The position numbers and the translations under genes were made by a program. DNA of 64,000 bases, from positions 8,411-72,410 of the forward strand of contig DAOPBR010000007.1 in NCBI GenBank assembly GCA_035395685.1, written 5' to 3'. This DNA comes from JAKJGA01 sp029554345. GTDB lineage: Bacteria; Spirochaetota; UBA4802; JAFGJZ01. This document shows, piece by piece, positions 25,668-35,812 of this stretch. The notes beneath the pieces are model-generated. The model searched no databases, had not been told where the DNA came from, and saw only the letters and a program-made list of their open reading frames with translations. Numbering within the stretch: the stretch's first letter is position 1; every line of letters begins with the position of its first letter.

Positions 25668-28106
25668 ATGTCAAAATTTTTAATTATCGGCGGCGTTGCC
25701 GGAGGAGCAACAACTGCGGCACGCCTCAGAAGAATCGATGAAGAAAGCGAAATTATAATTATTGAACGCGGAGATTACATTTCATACGCTAACTGCGGAC
25801 TTCCCTACTACATCGGCGGAACAATTGAAAAACGCGAATCGCTCTTCGTTCAGACTCCTGAATCGTTTTTCAAAAGATTCAATGTAGACGTCAGAATAAA
25901 ATCAGAAGTCATATCAATAAACAGAGATAAGAAAACAGTCACAGTAAAGGAATCATCCGGAAAAACATACGAAGAAAATTATGACAAACTGGTTCTTTCT
26001 CCGGGAGCCGAACCCATAAAACCCATGATTGACGGAATTAATGATCCGGCAATCTTCACCTTGCGTAGTGTTCCCGACACAGATAAAATCAAAAAATACA
26101 TAAATGATAACAGGCCAACATCTGCAATTGTAATCGGAGGCGGCTTCATAGGTCTCGAAATGGCCGAAAATCTTCACGCACTCGGAATAAAAGTATCTAT
26201 CGTCGAAATGGCTGATCAGGTAATGACGCCTGTTGATTACGAAATCGCGGCATATGCCCATCATCACATCAAAACCAAAGGTGTAGATCTTTTTCTCGGC
26301 GACGGCATAGCTTCATTTTCACGAAACGGAAATTCCGTTTCGGCAAGGCTCGCGAGCGGCAGAGAAATTGTTTCCGACATGATAATTCTTTCAATAGGAA
26401 TAAAACCTGACACCGCATTTCTGCGGACTTCCGGCATTAATCTCAGCGATAGGGGCGCAATTATCGTTGATGAATTTCTGCGCACAAATGACGAAAATAT
26501 TTATGCTGTCGGTGACGCAGTAATATTCACAAGTCCGGTAACGAATAAACCCCTGCCAGTATTTCTCGCAGGACCTGCGAACAAGCAGGGAAGAATCGCC
26601 GCTAACAATATAGCGTTCGGAAATACGGAGAAATACAAAGGTTCGATTGCAACGGCAATAGCAAAAGTTTTTGATCTTACTATTGCTTCATGCGGTCTTT
26701 CTGAAAAATTTCTAAATGCTCAATCTATCAAATGCAAAAGTTCAATAACAATCAGCGCTTCTCATGCGTCATATTACCCTGGCTCGACTACCATGACAAT
26801 CAAGCTTGTTTTCGATCCTGACAACGGAAAAATCCTTGGAGCACAAATAACAGGCTATGATAATGTCGAATCAAAGATAAACATGATTGCGGCTGTGATG
26901 GGGATGAACGGAACAGTCACCGATCTAAGAAACATTGAACATGCATACGCACCGCCTTATTCTTCAGCAAAAGACGCTGTGAACATCGCGGGCTTCACAG
27001 CAGAAAATATAGTAAAAGGTGAAGTTCAAACTCTTTCATGGAATGATGTAAAAAGCATTTATCCTTCAGACTGGCAAATAATTGATGTAAGAACTCCGGC
27101 AGAATACGAGCTCGGTTCGATTATGAATTCAATCAACATTCCGATTGATTCTCTCCGTTCAAGGATTGATGATGTCAGCAAGGACAAAAACATACTGCTT
27201 TACTGCGCGGTAGGATTGAGAGGATATGTTGCGCTTAGAATATTGAAAAACAAAGGATTCAAAAACGTTTATAATCTTTCAGGCGGATACAAGTTATATT
27301 CAACTGCATCACAAAAGATCGAAGACGGAATAACCCAGGAATGGACAGGAAATGATTCAGGCGAAAAAACAAAAGACAATACCACTGCTGAAGGAAAATC
27401 TTTCACAGTTGATGCCTGCGGACTTCAGTGTCCGGGTCCTGTTATGCGGCTGAAATCAGAAATAGAGAAATTATCAAGCGGAGATATTTTAACAATAAGA
27501 GCAACAGATGAAGGTTTCATGCGCGATGTCGGCGCATGGTGCCTGATGACAAAAAACACACTTCTTTCAGTAGATAATGAAAAAGGTATCGTCACTGCCC
27601 GCATACAAAAGGGAGCAAAATCTTCTATAAGCGGCAGTAGAGACAATAAAACAATTGTAGTTTTTTCTGATGATCTTGACAAGGCTATCGCCGCTTTTGT
27701 AATCGCAAACGGAGCAGCAAGCACAGGCAAGAAGGTGACCATATTTTTTACATTCTGGGGACTGAACGTTATCAAAAAACGCAAATCAAGATCCAAGAAA
27801 GATTTCTTCTCGAAAATGTTTTCATTCATGATGCCGAAGGGAAGCGGTGAACTCGATTTATCGAAGATGAACATGGCAGGCATGGGTCCGAAGATGATAA
27901 GATGGAGGATGAAGAAAAAAAACATTGATTCTCTCGAAGCAATGATTCAGTCTGCCCTCACGAACAATATTGAATTTATGGCATGTCAGATGTCAATGGA
28001 TGTAATGGGAGTTAAAAGAGAAGACTTGATTGACGGAGTTACGATCGGCGGCGTAGCGGCATATCTCAACGAAACCGAGTCAAGCAGTCTCAATCTGTTC
28101 ATATGA
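25668..28106 (+). CDS. CoA-disulfide/polysulfide reductase-like flavoprotein with rhodanese, TusA and DsrE2 domains
   Basis: An 812-residue fusion. Residues 1-440 form an FAD/NAD(P)H disulfide reductase of the CoADR type: GGVAGGATTAARLRR, the active-site Cys43 in SYANCGLPYYIGG, and the second Rossmann GGGFIGLEMAE. Residues about 455-545 are a rhodanese with Cys513 in YCAVGLRG. Residues about 575-640 are a TusA domain with ACGLQCPGP (Cys584, Cys588). Residues about 650-812 are a DsrE2-like domain with Cys773. Together they suggest transfer of sulfane sulfur between persulfide carriers and reduction of polysulfide or CoA-persulfide with NAD(P)H. It overlaps the next gene by four bases. Confidence 0.9.
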   Translation: MSKFLIIGGVAGGATTAARLRRIDEESEIIIIERGDYISYANCGLPYYIGGTIEKRESLFVQTPESFFKRFNVDVRIKSEVISINRDKKTVTVKESSGKTYEENYDKLVLSPGAEPIKPMIDGINDPAIFTLRSVPDTDKIKKYINDNRPTSAIVIGGGFIGLEMAENLHALGIKVSIVEMADQVMTPVDYEIAAYAHHHIKTKGVDLFLGDGIASFSRNGNSVSARLASGREIVSDMIILSIGIKPDTAFLRTSGINLSDRGAIIVDEFLRTNDENIYAVGDAVIFTSPVTNKPLPVFLAGPANKQGRIAANNIAFGNTEKYKGSIATAIAKVFDLTIASCGLSEKFLNAQSIKCKSSITISASHASYYPGSTTMTIKLVFDPDNGKILGAQITGYDNVESKINMIAAVMGMNGTVTDLRNIEHAYAPPYSSAKDAVNIAGFTAENIVKGEVQTLSWNDVKSIYPSDWQIIDVRTPAEYELGSIMNSINIPIDSLRSRIDDVSKDKNILLYCAVGLRGYVALRILKNKGFKNVYNLSGGYKLYSTASQKIEDGITQEWTGNDSGEKTKDNTTAEGKSFTVDACGLQCPGPVMRLKSEIEKLSSGDILTIRATDEGFMRDVGAWCLMTKNTLLSVDNEKGIVTARIQKGAKSSISGSRDNKTIVVFSDDLDKAIAAFVIANGAASTGKKVTIFFTFWGLNVIKKRKSRSKKDFFSKMFSFMMPKGSGELDLSKMNMAGMGPKMIRWRMKKKNIDSLEAMIQSALTNNIEFMACQMSMDVMGVKREDLIDGVTIGGVAAYLNETESSSLNLFI

Positions 28107-28726
28107 TAAAAGCGTATTACATAAGACATAAAGGCGGCGGTTTCGAAATGCCGCCTTTTTTTTGCGACAGCTATCACCAGGAGATAGAATCAACCGCAAA
28201 CAATGCTCTGCGCAGCATGAAAAGGATGACATCCGCCCTTCTCGCATTTGCCCTATCTGAAGCTGCAATTATTCCGCCGTATGAAATAAAAAGATCCGCG
28301 CACGGAAAACCGTTTCTTCCAAATGAAAAAATTAAATTCTCATACTGCCATACAGAAGGATTATGTGCCGCGGTTATATCAGATTACGAATGCGGAATTG
28401 ATGCTGAGAACATTAACAGAAAAGCGTCATTTGAAGAAATTTCATCGCGCTTTTTTACTTCAGATGAAAACGAATATCTTTCTTCAAGAAATTTTTCAAG
28501 CAAAGTCTTCTATGAAATATGGACAAAAAAGGAAGCCTATTTGAAATTTACAGGAAGAGGCCTCGCTGGCGGACTGAATTCTTTTTCGGTTTTATCGCTT
28601 GATAAGGGAAAAACAACATGCGTCATAATAGACGATTTCATAATCAGCGTATACGGGGAAAGCACTGCCGAAATCCGTGAAATAACTCCAGCCGGTCTTT
28701 TTATGAAACTTGGGGTTAAGCTTTAA
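28103..28726 (+). CDS. 4'-phosphopantetheinyl transferase
   Basis: Sfp/AcpT-type transferase that moves phosphopantetheine from CoA to carrier proteins. It has the P1-like KRSAHGKPFLP, the magnesium motif CGIDAENI and the WxxKEA motif EIWTKKEAYLKFTGRGL. At 207 residues it is of the usual size for the family. No polyketide or peptide synthetase is nearby, so it may simply serve acyl carrier protein. It is translationally coupled (ATGA) to the CoA-linked flavoprotein and overlaps the convergent rpe gene by 11 bases. Confidence 0.92.
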   Translation: MIKAYYIRHKGGGFEMPPFFCDSYHQEIESTANNALRSMKRMTSALLAFALSEAAIIPPYEIKRSAHGKPFLPNEKIKFSYCHTEGLCAAVISDYECGIDAENINRKASFEEISSRFFTSDENEYLSSRNFSSKVFYEIWTKKEAYLKFTGRGLAGGLNSFSVLSLDKGKTTCVIIDDFIISVYGESTAEIREITPAGLFMKLGVKL

Positions 28727-29375
28727 GAGCTTTTCTCATCATTCCGATTGCTTCGGAATATGAAGAAGAACCGAAAATTGCCGATCCTGAAACGAACGTA
28801 TCGGCTCCCGCTGCGGCTATCATTGCGATATTCGATGCGGTTATTCCTCCGTCAACTTCAAGACGGATGTCCCTGCCGGAATTTTTTATTTTCTCGCGCA
28901 CGGTTTTAATCTTGGCAATCGAAGAATCTATAAACTTTTGTTTGCCGAAACCGGGATTAACGCTCATGACAAGAATCATGTCGACAATATCAATTATGTA
29001 ATCAAGACAATCGGGTGATGTTGACGGATTCAACGATACTCCGGCTTTGCATCCCGAGTCTTTGATAAGACGCAGTGAACGGTCAAGATGCTCAGTTGAT
29101 TCAGGATGTATAGTTATCCAGTCTGCACCGGATTCTGCAAAATCTCCGATAAGACTGTCGCATGGTTTTACCATCAAATGAACATCAATCGGAGCCTTTA
29201 TCCCGTATTTTTTCAGCGATGAACATACAAGCGGTCCTATAGTAAGGTTCGGAACATAATGATTGTCCATGACGTCAAAATGTATCCAGTCGCCGCCGGC
29301 TGAAATAACATCTTCGCACTCTTTTCCCAGACGGGAAAAATCGGCAGAAAGTATCGAAGGCGCAATCACGTACAT
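28716..29375 (-). CDS. rpe: Ribulose-phosphate 3-epimerase
   Basis: TIM-barrel enzyme of the pentose phosphate pathway interconverting ribulose 5-phosphate and xylulose 5-phosphate. Signature segments are APSILSADFSRLG, HFDVMDNHYVPNLTIG (metal-binding His/Asp), DVHLMVKP, MSVNPGFGKQKF and LEVDGGI with the catalytic Asp. The C-terminal AGADTFVSGSAIFG phosphate loop is intact. At 219 aa it is full length. GAGG sits four bases before the ATG, and its 3' end overlaps the phosphopantetheinyl transferase gene tail to tail. Confidence 0.97.
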   Translation of the reverse strand: MYVIAPSILSADFSRLGKECEDVISAGGDWIHFDVMDNHYVPNLTIGPLVCSSLKKYGIKAPIDVHLMVKPCDSLIGDFAESGADWITIHPESTEHLDRSLRLIKDSGCKAGVSLNPSTSPDCLDYIIDIVDMILVMSVNPGFGKQKFIDSSIAKIKTVREKIKNSGRDIRLEVDGGITASNIAMIAAAGADTFVSGSAIFGSSSYSEAIGMMRKALKA

Positions 29376-29435
29376 AAATCCTCGCTTGTGATCAGTTTTA
29401 TGAAAATACGTAAAGGCGTCAAATATTTTATCGAA

Positions 29436-29927
29436 TCAGCCGCAACGTTCAATCAGCTTTTCAGATATCAGATACGCAGCCGGGCAATAAAGCGTATTCT
29501 GAGCTAGACGGGCAAGTTTAGGCTGCATATTTTTTTCGTCGGTATGCGGATATTCACGGCAAGCCCGCGGTCGTATCTCATAAACAGAACAAAGATTGTC
29601 TTCAAGAGCAAACGGACACGGCATCGACTTAAACACATGATCTCCGTCTTCATCCATGCGCAGATATTTTTCAACAAAATCTTTTCTGCGAAGTCCGCAG
29701 TGAGACGACATCTTTTCAATATCTGTTTCATTAAATAGCGGCCCGAGCTTTCTGCAGCAGTTCGCGCATTTAGTGCAGTCTATATTTTCAAATACTTCCG
29801 CATGAATCGACTGAAGAATTCTGTCAAATGACTTAATGCTGCGCTTGGACAAAATGCTCATTGATTTTTTTGTCTGATTATAGCGCGACTTCGCCTTTTC
29901 GAGAATGAGCAGGTATTCTTTTTTCAT
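29436..29927 (-). CDS. YkgJ-family cysteine-cluster protein
   Basis: About 163 residues with the YkgJ/CxxCxxCC pattern: CTKCANCCRKLGP near residue 50, CPFALEDNLCSVYEIRPRACREYP in the middle and a late Cys pair. These cysteines bind zinc or an iron-sulfur cluster in this uncharacterised family. The N-terminus is strongly basic. ATG 29927 begins one base after the stop of the radical SAM gene and is preferred to a TTG 12 bases upstream. The tight linkage suggests co-expression with that enzyme. Confidence 0.82.
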   Translation of the reverse strand: MKKEYLLILEKAKSRYNQTKKSMSILSKRSIKSFDRILQSIHAEVFENIDCTKCANCCRKLGPLFNETDIEKMSSHCGLRRKDFVEKYLRMDEDGDHVFKSMPCPFALEDNLCSVYEIRPRACREYPHTDEKNMQPKLARLAQNTLYCPAAYLISEKLIERCG

Positions 29928-29928
29928 A

Positions 29929-32058
29929 TTACACCACAAGTATTATTCCGTTTTCACGAAGGAATGACCACTCCGAACTTTCAGTAAACGGAGCAAACCG
30001 CATATCTTTTTTGATTTCTGATAAAAGTATTTTTTTTCCGGAAAAAATATCAGCTTCATGCACGATATGCATAATTAATTCTGAATTTGATTCAGAGAAT
30101 TCTATCGAGTCCGAACCCGATTTATCAGTCAACACAAGAAAATTTCTGCCGCGCTTTTTTTCAATTTCCAGTACACCCGACAAATTCCATAAAATATATT
30201 TTCCTTCCAGAGGAAAATGATCTTCTGATTCATAAATTCTTTTAATTGAGCCTGGTTTAATTCCGGGCTTCTTAACTGCAAAATCAAAAAAAGATGATAC
30301 GGTAGTTTTTATTTCTGAATACATATTATAACAGTTTAGCGCTGCACGTAAACCGTTTGAATATAATGAATAATCGCAGATATCACCCGAATATGCCGTT
30401 TCATTATTTGCAAAAGGATTCATTTTACCCAGAGCCTTCACGCCATAATCTTTTGAATTCATTCCCGAATCACTGTGAACTGTCATCGCATATCTGTGAA
30501 AATATGCAGACGTCAGATATCCGTTTTCAAACATCTGTCTCACGGTCTCAAGAGAATCTGAAACCTCCTGCTCTGTCTGCGTAGGAAAACCGTATATAAG
30601 ATATGAATGAACCATTATTCCGGCATTTGTAAAATTAGCGCATGTTGTAATCGCTTCTTCAAGAGCAACACCCTTTTTCATTAATTCAAGAATGCGCCTG
30701 TTTGCCGCCTCAAGCCCGCCGCTTACACCGATACAGCCTGCAACAGAAAGAAGTCTCGCCATATCCATTGTGAAACTTTTTTCAAAGCGGATATTGCCCC
30801 ACCAGCTTATGGAAAGTTTTCTGCTAATTAATTCCAGTGACAATTCGCGCAGCAAAGCCGGCGGCGCGGCTTCGTCTGTAAAATGAAAAGAATTTATTCC
30901 GGTTTCTTTGACAAGTTTTTCTATTTTATCCGCCGCACCTTCTGATGTTTCCGGTTCAAACCGGCATATATAATCAAGTGAGGTATCACAGAATGCGCAT
31001 TTCTTCCAGTAACATCCGTGAGCAAGAGTCATCTTCAGATAAAAGTCCGAATTCCACATCGAAAGCATCGGATTGGCATTGTCCGAAAGCATAAGATACC
31101 TAGTGGTATCTATATCCGAATAATCTGCATAAAAACCTTCATATATCTTTGCATCGGCTTCGTCCGAATCACGGAATACTATTTTCTCATCCTCAATAAA
31201 AAATGTGCGCTTAAACGAATAAGATTCGCCGCGCGCTTTTTTTATGATATTGAGAAGAGGCTTCTCGCCGTCATCAAGCGTCATATACTGAGCATAGTCA
31301 AAAAACTTCTTCTCTCTGATATTTCTAAGTTCGGTATTGACGAAACCTCCCCCGGCGCATCTTGTAATTTCCGGATAGTTATCCCTGACAAAACGGAGGG
31401 CTCGAAGTGCATTAACAAGTGTACCCGGGAAAGGTATGCTGACAGCAAATATATCAGGATTGTATTTTTCAATTTCAGCGCGCAAAAGACTGTAATACAT
31501 TTCTGTGATAATATTATCTTTAAGTACTTCATCTTCAACGGGAGCAAAAGTTTCAGCCGATACGGAAATTCTTTCGGCATACTTCGCAAGAGCAAATGAA
31601 GAATCTACTGTTTCTGAAATGAATCTTGCCATATCCGCAAGAAAAAATGTGCACATAATTCTTGCCCGCTCAATATCATTATCAGAAGAAACGCCTGAAA
31701 GAATAATCTGCGCACGTTCTCCGCTTTCAGGCAGAATACCTCCTCTGACTATTCTTCTTGCTGAAGCGGTGTTGCTTCGCTGCAGAAAATCCATTACAAA
31801 ATCAGCCGAATCGGTAAAAGAATCTTTTACAATAAAAATCTTTTCGGAAAATTTTGTGCTGATGAATTGTTCAGCCGAATCAAATATTTTCCTCATTCCA
31901 CCAGAAGAAAATACTTTATGAGCAAGCATGATACTCATATCAGCCTGATGCGCAGAATATCCAATCGATTTCAGGTAGCGGAGAAGATATCCCGCTGCTG
32001 GATACGGGCAATTAAACTGCGTAAACGGCGGCGTAATTATTAAAAGATCAGAACTCAC
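29929..32058 (-). CDS. B12-binding domain radical SAM enzyme
   Basis: A 709-residue protein with an N-terminal cobalamin-binding-like Rossmann region (LIITPPFTQFNCPYPAAGYLLRYLKSIGYSA). The segment NPDIFAVSIPFPGTLVNALRALRF follows, and then a radical SAM barrel with the cluster motif CYWKKCAFC (CxxxxCxxC spacing, that is C-X4-C-X2-C instead of C-X3-C). GVSGGLEAANRRILELMKKG and MVHSYLIYGFPTQTE are typical of the B12-radical SAM family. The substrate is unknown; relatives act in methylation or in tailoring of lipids and peptides. It overlaps the upstream protease-barrel gene by four bases. Confidence 0.85.
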   Translation of the reverse strand: MSSDLLIITPPFTQFNCPYPAAGYLLRYLKSIGYSAHQADMSIMLAHKVFSSGGMRKIFDSAEQFISTKFSEKIFIVKDSFTDSADFVMDFLQRSNTASARRIVRGGILPESGERAQIILSGVSSDNDIERARIMCTFFLADMARFISETVDSSFALAKYAERISVSAETFAPVEDEVLKDNIITEMYYSLLRAEIEKYNPDIFAVSIPFPGTLVNALRALRFVRDNYPEITRCAGGGFVNTELRNIREKKFFDYAQYMTLDDGEKPLLNIIKKARGESYSFKRTFFIEDEKIVFRDSDEADAKIYEGFYADYSDIDTTRYLMLSDNANPMLSMWNSDFYLKMTLAHGCYWKKCAFCDTSLDYICRFEPETSEGAADKIEKLVKETGINSFHFTDEAAPPALLRELSLELISRKLSISWWGNIRFEKSFTMDMARLLSVAGCIGVSGGLEAANRRILELMKKGVALEEAITTCANFTNAGIMVHSYLIYGFPTQTEQEVSDSLETVRQMFENGYLTSAYFHRYAMTVHSDSGMNSKDYGVKALGKMNPFANNETAYSGDICDYSLYSNGLRAALNCYNMYSEIKTTVSSFFDFAVKKPGIKPGSIKRIYESEDHFPLEGKYILWNLSGVLEIEKKRGRNFLVLTDKSGSDSIEFSESNSELIMHIVHEADIFSGKKILLSEIKKDMRFAPFTESSEWSFLRENGIILVV

Positions 32059-34898
32059 AGTTCTACTTTAATTCCGTAATAGAATTCTTTCTGACCGTAC
32101 TTGTCGAATCCGTTTGCAAAACCGGCATACACGGTATGGTTGAGAAAATATCCAGTTGTCATATCAAACATAATTTCACAGCCGGCGCTTCTATAATACT
32201 TTTTATCTTTTGAATCCTTCGAAGCGCTTGAATAAAGACGCGCCGCTTCAAAAAAAGGCCGGATATAATTTACATGATTAAAAACCGGAATTCTGTCAAA
32301 CCCGTTATTCAGCCTGAAAAGAGGCATTATATATTCTGCCGTAATTGACTGATAGCGGTTGCCCCACACCTTGTCTTTTTCATATCCGCGTATACCGTCT
32401 TCCATATTGTCAAGACTGTTTGTGAAAACTTTTTTTGAACGGGCAAGGGAAAACGGCGAACTGAAATATTCATCAGCATTTGAATGACCGAACTTTCCGG
32501 TAAATGAAAAACAGTGATTATAAATAAATGAAGGAAGCCTTAATGAAAGTGCTCCGAAATAATTTTTAAGTTCAGAATCATCACCGAACTTCTTAGAATA
32601 ATTTTCCGCATAACCGTGGAAAAAAAATCCGCGTTCTTTCGTAACTGAATAAGTAAACATCTCTGAGGTATTAAAGTCTAAAACAGCTTTTACTACACCC
32701 TTCTTTCCTTCAATCTCATAAACAACACCGTTTCTGTTATATTCCCAGAATGTTTTCCCCCGGGTATAATATAATCCGAGATTCGCCTGATATTTCATTT
32801 TCATATACGGAATCATAAGAATTCCCGAATATGAGTTTTCTGTTGTCCGTTTAGTATCCTCTTCAATATCATACGGAAAATCATTTTCTTTCCAGAACAG
32901 ACGTTCATTCAGATATGATGCTCCGAGTGTAAACAAATGATTAAAATTATAGAGATATAATGCTGATACAGTTGATCTTTTCTGAGAAAAATCGTTAACA
33001 GAAAACAATGACAGATTGTGAATCAAAAGAGTATCGGAAAATTGGAAATAGGAATAAAGCGTATTATTATAGCCGCTCTCATCAGAAATTTTTTCACCCT
33101 GAAGCGAGAAAAGAAAAAGCCACATCCATGGAGAAACATTAAACAATGAATAATATTTTTTTTCTTCAAAAACCGCTTCAGCAGCATTATCACTTTCGAT
33201 TGAATTATCAGCAGAAAATGATTTCTCCATGGGAAAAGATTCAGCAGCCGCAGGATAATTCATTATCCCCACTCCGTATCCGCCGTCTCCGAAAACAGTA
33301 AATGCCAGCTTATTGCCGTTTGGTGAAACATCGGATGAAAAAGCTCCGGTAAGCAGGTTGGTAAGCCTTGATGCCGTTCCTGATTTTATTTTTAACTCAT
33401 AAAGATTAAAAATACCGGTTCTATCGGATGAAAAGACCAATTCAGAATCATTCTTCCATGCCGGAAACATGCAAAATGATCCCCTAATTGAATATTTTGA
33501 CACCTTTAAATCTTCAATATTCAAAACTGCGATTACGGTCTTTCCCTGATTTTCTTTATCACGCATCGAATACGCAATTTTTTTACCATCGGGCGAAAAT
33601 CTGCAATGGGAAATCTGAACGAAAGATTCTAATAATATTTTTTCATTTTTAAAATCACTGCCGCATACTGAAAGAACATACTTCCCTGCATCCTCGCTTA
33701 TCATACAGACTTTGCCGTTTTTAACATCAATCCATGACGAACGTTTTTTCCGGACTGAAGCACTTTCTTTGCCTGACTTTTTTAAATCATAATACAATCG
33801 GCTGTTGCCGTATAATTCAAGCGAGTTATAGTAAAGATTCCCATCCTCTCCGGCAAAAGACTGACAGTACACAGTGTCTTCAATTTTTTTATCATAAAGA
33901 AATTTGGAATTCAGCTTGCGAAACCTTATTGATTCGCCCGTGTGAGGAGAATCTTTTACATAATACAAAGCGCTATCCGATTCAAACCGCGGATTTCCTG
34001 AATTAAATGAATATGGACAAACCAGATAAAACTTTGAAATTCCGGCAGATTCAATTTTTGCTTTTTCATTTGTAAACTCAGCAAGCTGAAACCTTTTCCA
34101 TTCATCCCATGTATCCAGAAGAGACGCGCCGTACTGTTTACGGAAATTTCCGTACATCTGAAACGGAAAAATATTATGAGCATTAATTTCGAACTGCTCA
34201 GCGAACTGACCCTTTTCAAAATATGCCGAGTTCATATAATTTACAAAATACGCACCGTAGAGATAGGCTATGTTTCCCCCAGGCCATCCGGCATGCGAAT
34301 TTGCTGCTTCAGAAAGTGAACGGTCATTGCCGGCAAGAAAATCAGTACGCACAATCATTCTTGCAAGAGAGCTTGAAAGTCTTCCGGAATTTTCGAGCTG
34401 TGATTCGCTATATACTGCGTTGCCTTCAAGCTGCCAAAGAGGAACAATAGCATTAGGAAATGCAACAAATCTTCCGGTAAAAATATATATAAATCTCCAG
34501 AAGCCGTACCGTTTATCCATATTCAGAATATGGGTGAACTCATGAACAAATACAGACTCAAGCCAGTTATTCATATTACCAATAGTATCTTCGGGCTGAG
34601 GCGACTTGAGATATATTCTTATAATATTATCAGGTGAAGGTGTAGCATAACCGTTTGAAATATCCATATCATCTGTCAGAACAATTTTAACTTTTGAATA
34701 AGGAATCCATTTCTGCGATTTCGTCAACGCGGGATAATGCTTCTCGGATATCAGAGCAAGTCGTGCGGCATACTTATAAAGATTATCCTCATAGATTATT
34801 TTAAAGTGATCAGTCTCTATATACTTATAACTTGCAGCATGAATTACTCCGAATGAACAAATCATGAAAAAAGCCGCAAACATTATTTTTCTAAACAT
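32055..34898 (-). CDS. Exported metalloprotease-like protein with beta-propeller and C-terminal barrel
   Basis: A 947-residue protein with signal peptide MFRKIMFAAFFMICSFGVIHA. Residues about 25-270 are gluzincin-like, with the zinc motif HEFTH (His119, Glu120, His123) and a downstream Glu in WQLEGNAVYSESQ. Residues about 280-560 form TolB-like propeller blades (CRFSPDGKKIAYSMRD, SPNGNKLAFTVFG). The last 350 residues are amphipathic strands ending YYGIKVEL, fitting an outer-membrane barrel of the surface-antigen type. The whole suggests a surface-anchored or translocating peptidase. It is coupled to the radical SAM gene (ATGA) and follows the M15-like gene by 21 bases. Confidence 0.8.
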   Translation of the reverse strand: MFRKIMFAAFFMICSFGVIHAASYKYIETDHFKIIYEDNLYKYAARLALISEKHYPALTKSQKWIPYSKVKIVLTDDMDISNGYATPSPDNIIRIYLKSPQPEDTIGNMNNWLESVFVHEFTHILNMDKRYGFWRFIYIFTGRFVAFPNAIVPLWQLEGNAVYSESQLENSGRLSSSLARMIVRTDFLAGNDRSLSEAANSHAGWPGGNIAYLYGAYFVNYMNSAYFEKGQFAEQFEINAHNIFPFQMYGNFRKQYGASLLDTWDEWKRFQLAEFTNEKAKIESAGISKFYLVCPYSFNSGNPRFESDSALYYVKDSPHTGESIRFRKLNSKFLYDKKIEDTVYCQSFAGEDGNLYYNSLELYGNSRLYYDLKKSGKESASVRKKRSSWIDVKNGKVCMISEDAGKYVLSVCGSDFKNEKILLESFVQISHCRFSPDGKKIAYSMRDKENQGKTVIAVLNIEDLKVSKYSIRGSFCMFPAWKNDSELVFSSDRTGIFNLYELKIKSGTASRLTNLLTGAFSSDVSPNGNKLAFTVFGDGGYGVGIMNYPAAAESFPMEKSFSADNSIESDNAAEAVFEEKKYYSLFNVSPWMWLFLFSLQGEKISDESGYNNTLYSYFQFSDTLLIHNLSLFSVNDFSQKRSTVSALYLYNFNHLFTLGASYLNERLFWKENDFPYDIEEDTKRTTENSYSGILMIPYMKMKYQANLGLYYTRGKTFWEYNRNGVVYEIEGKKGVVKAVLDFNTSEMFTYSVTKERGFFFHGYAENYSKKFGDDSELKNYFGALSLRLPSFIYNHCFSFTGKFGHSNADEYFSSPFSLARSKKVFTNSLDNMEDGIRGYEKDKVWGNRYQSITAEYIMPLFRLNNGFDRIPVFNHVNYIRPFFEAARLYSSASKDSKDKKYYRSAGCEIMFDMTTGYFLNHTVYAGFANGFDKYGQKEFYYGIKVEL

Positions 34899-34919
34899 AA
34901 AATTCCCCGTTATCTCAAG

Positions 34920-35705
34920 TTAAATCCATGGAGTAACATGAAAACATCTTTGATTGCCTTCATATATTATCATAATCTTATTTTCACGCTGAAGCTCAAC
35001 AAGAGTCTCAGAGAGAATAGTCTTAAACTGACGGCGCAGAGAATCGCCGATCAGATAACCGGATCTTCTTCTTACGGATGATGCTTCTTCTGCCGACAGC
35101 TCATTAAAAGAAAAATCCGGAAGTGCATAGTAATCATCAAAAAATATATCAAAACTGACACCGTAGCTGTGTGTCGATTCATTTATGGCATTAACATTTG
35201 TTTTCTTCAACTCAGTTTGATAATCAGACACCCGAAGAGCTGAAGATACAGCAAAACTGACGCTCCCCTTTATATTTCTTTTTCTCAGATTCAAATCAAA
35301 ACGTTTACAAATCAAATCAAGCGCCGATGCCGCTTCTTTCGTCAGATAACGGTTTTCCTTACTGACTCCGTAAAAATAATACTTCTGAGGAATAAGCTCG
35401 ATATAATCCCCGTTTTTAATAAATGCTTCAGCCTGAGTCCTTGACTGCGAATGAAAACCGTATTTTTTCGCAAATGCCGCATGGCGCGGATATGAGCTCC
35501 TCATTTCAGCAATATCAGATCCCTTCCAGTCGTCAAATATCGGCGTCGAATCAATGACAGAATTCTCAAAAGCTCCGATATCATCCATAAACTCATTGAC
35601 TTCCGAAATATACGCCTTCCGTTTCTCATACAGACGGAAAGATACACCGATTGACACGGCAATCATTAGAACAAATATAATAGAGACAGTTACAGCTTTT
35701 TTCAT
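34920..35705 (-). CDS. Membrane-anchored M15-like peptidase (DUF5715 type)
   Basis: A 261-residue protein with one N-terminal membrane segment (VTVSIIFVLMIAVSIGVSF) and an extracytoplasmic domain. The C-terminal half has the zinc site of the M15/VanY superfamily: His and Asp in STHSYGVSFDIFFDDYY and a second His in CFHVTPW at the extreme C-terminus. Such enzymes trim peptidoglycan stem peptides. The assignment rests on these motifs; catalytic activity is not certain. It is first in the run leading to the metalloprotease-barrel and radical SAM genes. Confidence 0.72.
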   Translation of the reverse strand: MKKAVTVSIIFVLMIAVSIGVSFRLYEKRKAYISEVNEFMDDIGAFENSVIDSTPIFDDWKGSDIAEMRSSYPRHAAFAKKYGFHSQSRTQAEAFIKNGDYIELIPQKYYFYGVSKENRYLTKEAASALDLICKRFDLNLRKRNIKGSVSFAVSSALRVSDYQTELKKTNVNAINESTHSYGVSFDIFFDDYYALPDFSFNELSAEEASSVRRRSGYLIGDSLRRQFKTILSETLVELQRENKIMIIYEGNQRCFHVTPWI

Positions 35706-35812
35706 AAAACACCCCGCACTTTTTTAATAGACTTGCTTTTTTTGGCAACCATGATTCGTTAATTATTGTCTCTCTGCATATAAGCGGATTTCCGCACAGT
35801 TAAGGAGTGTTT

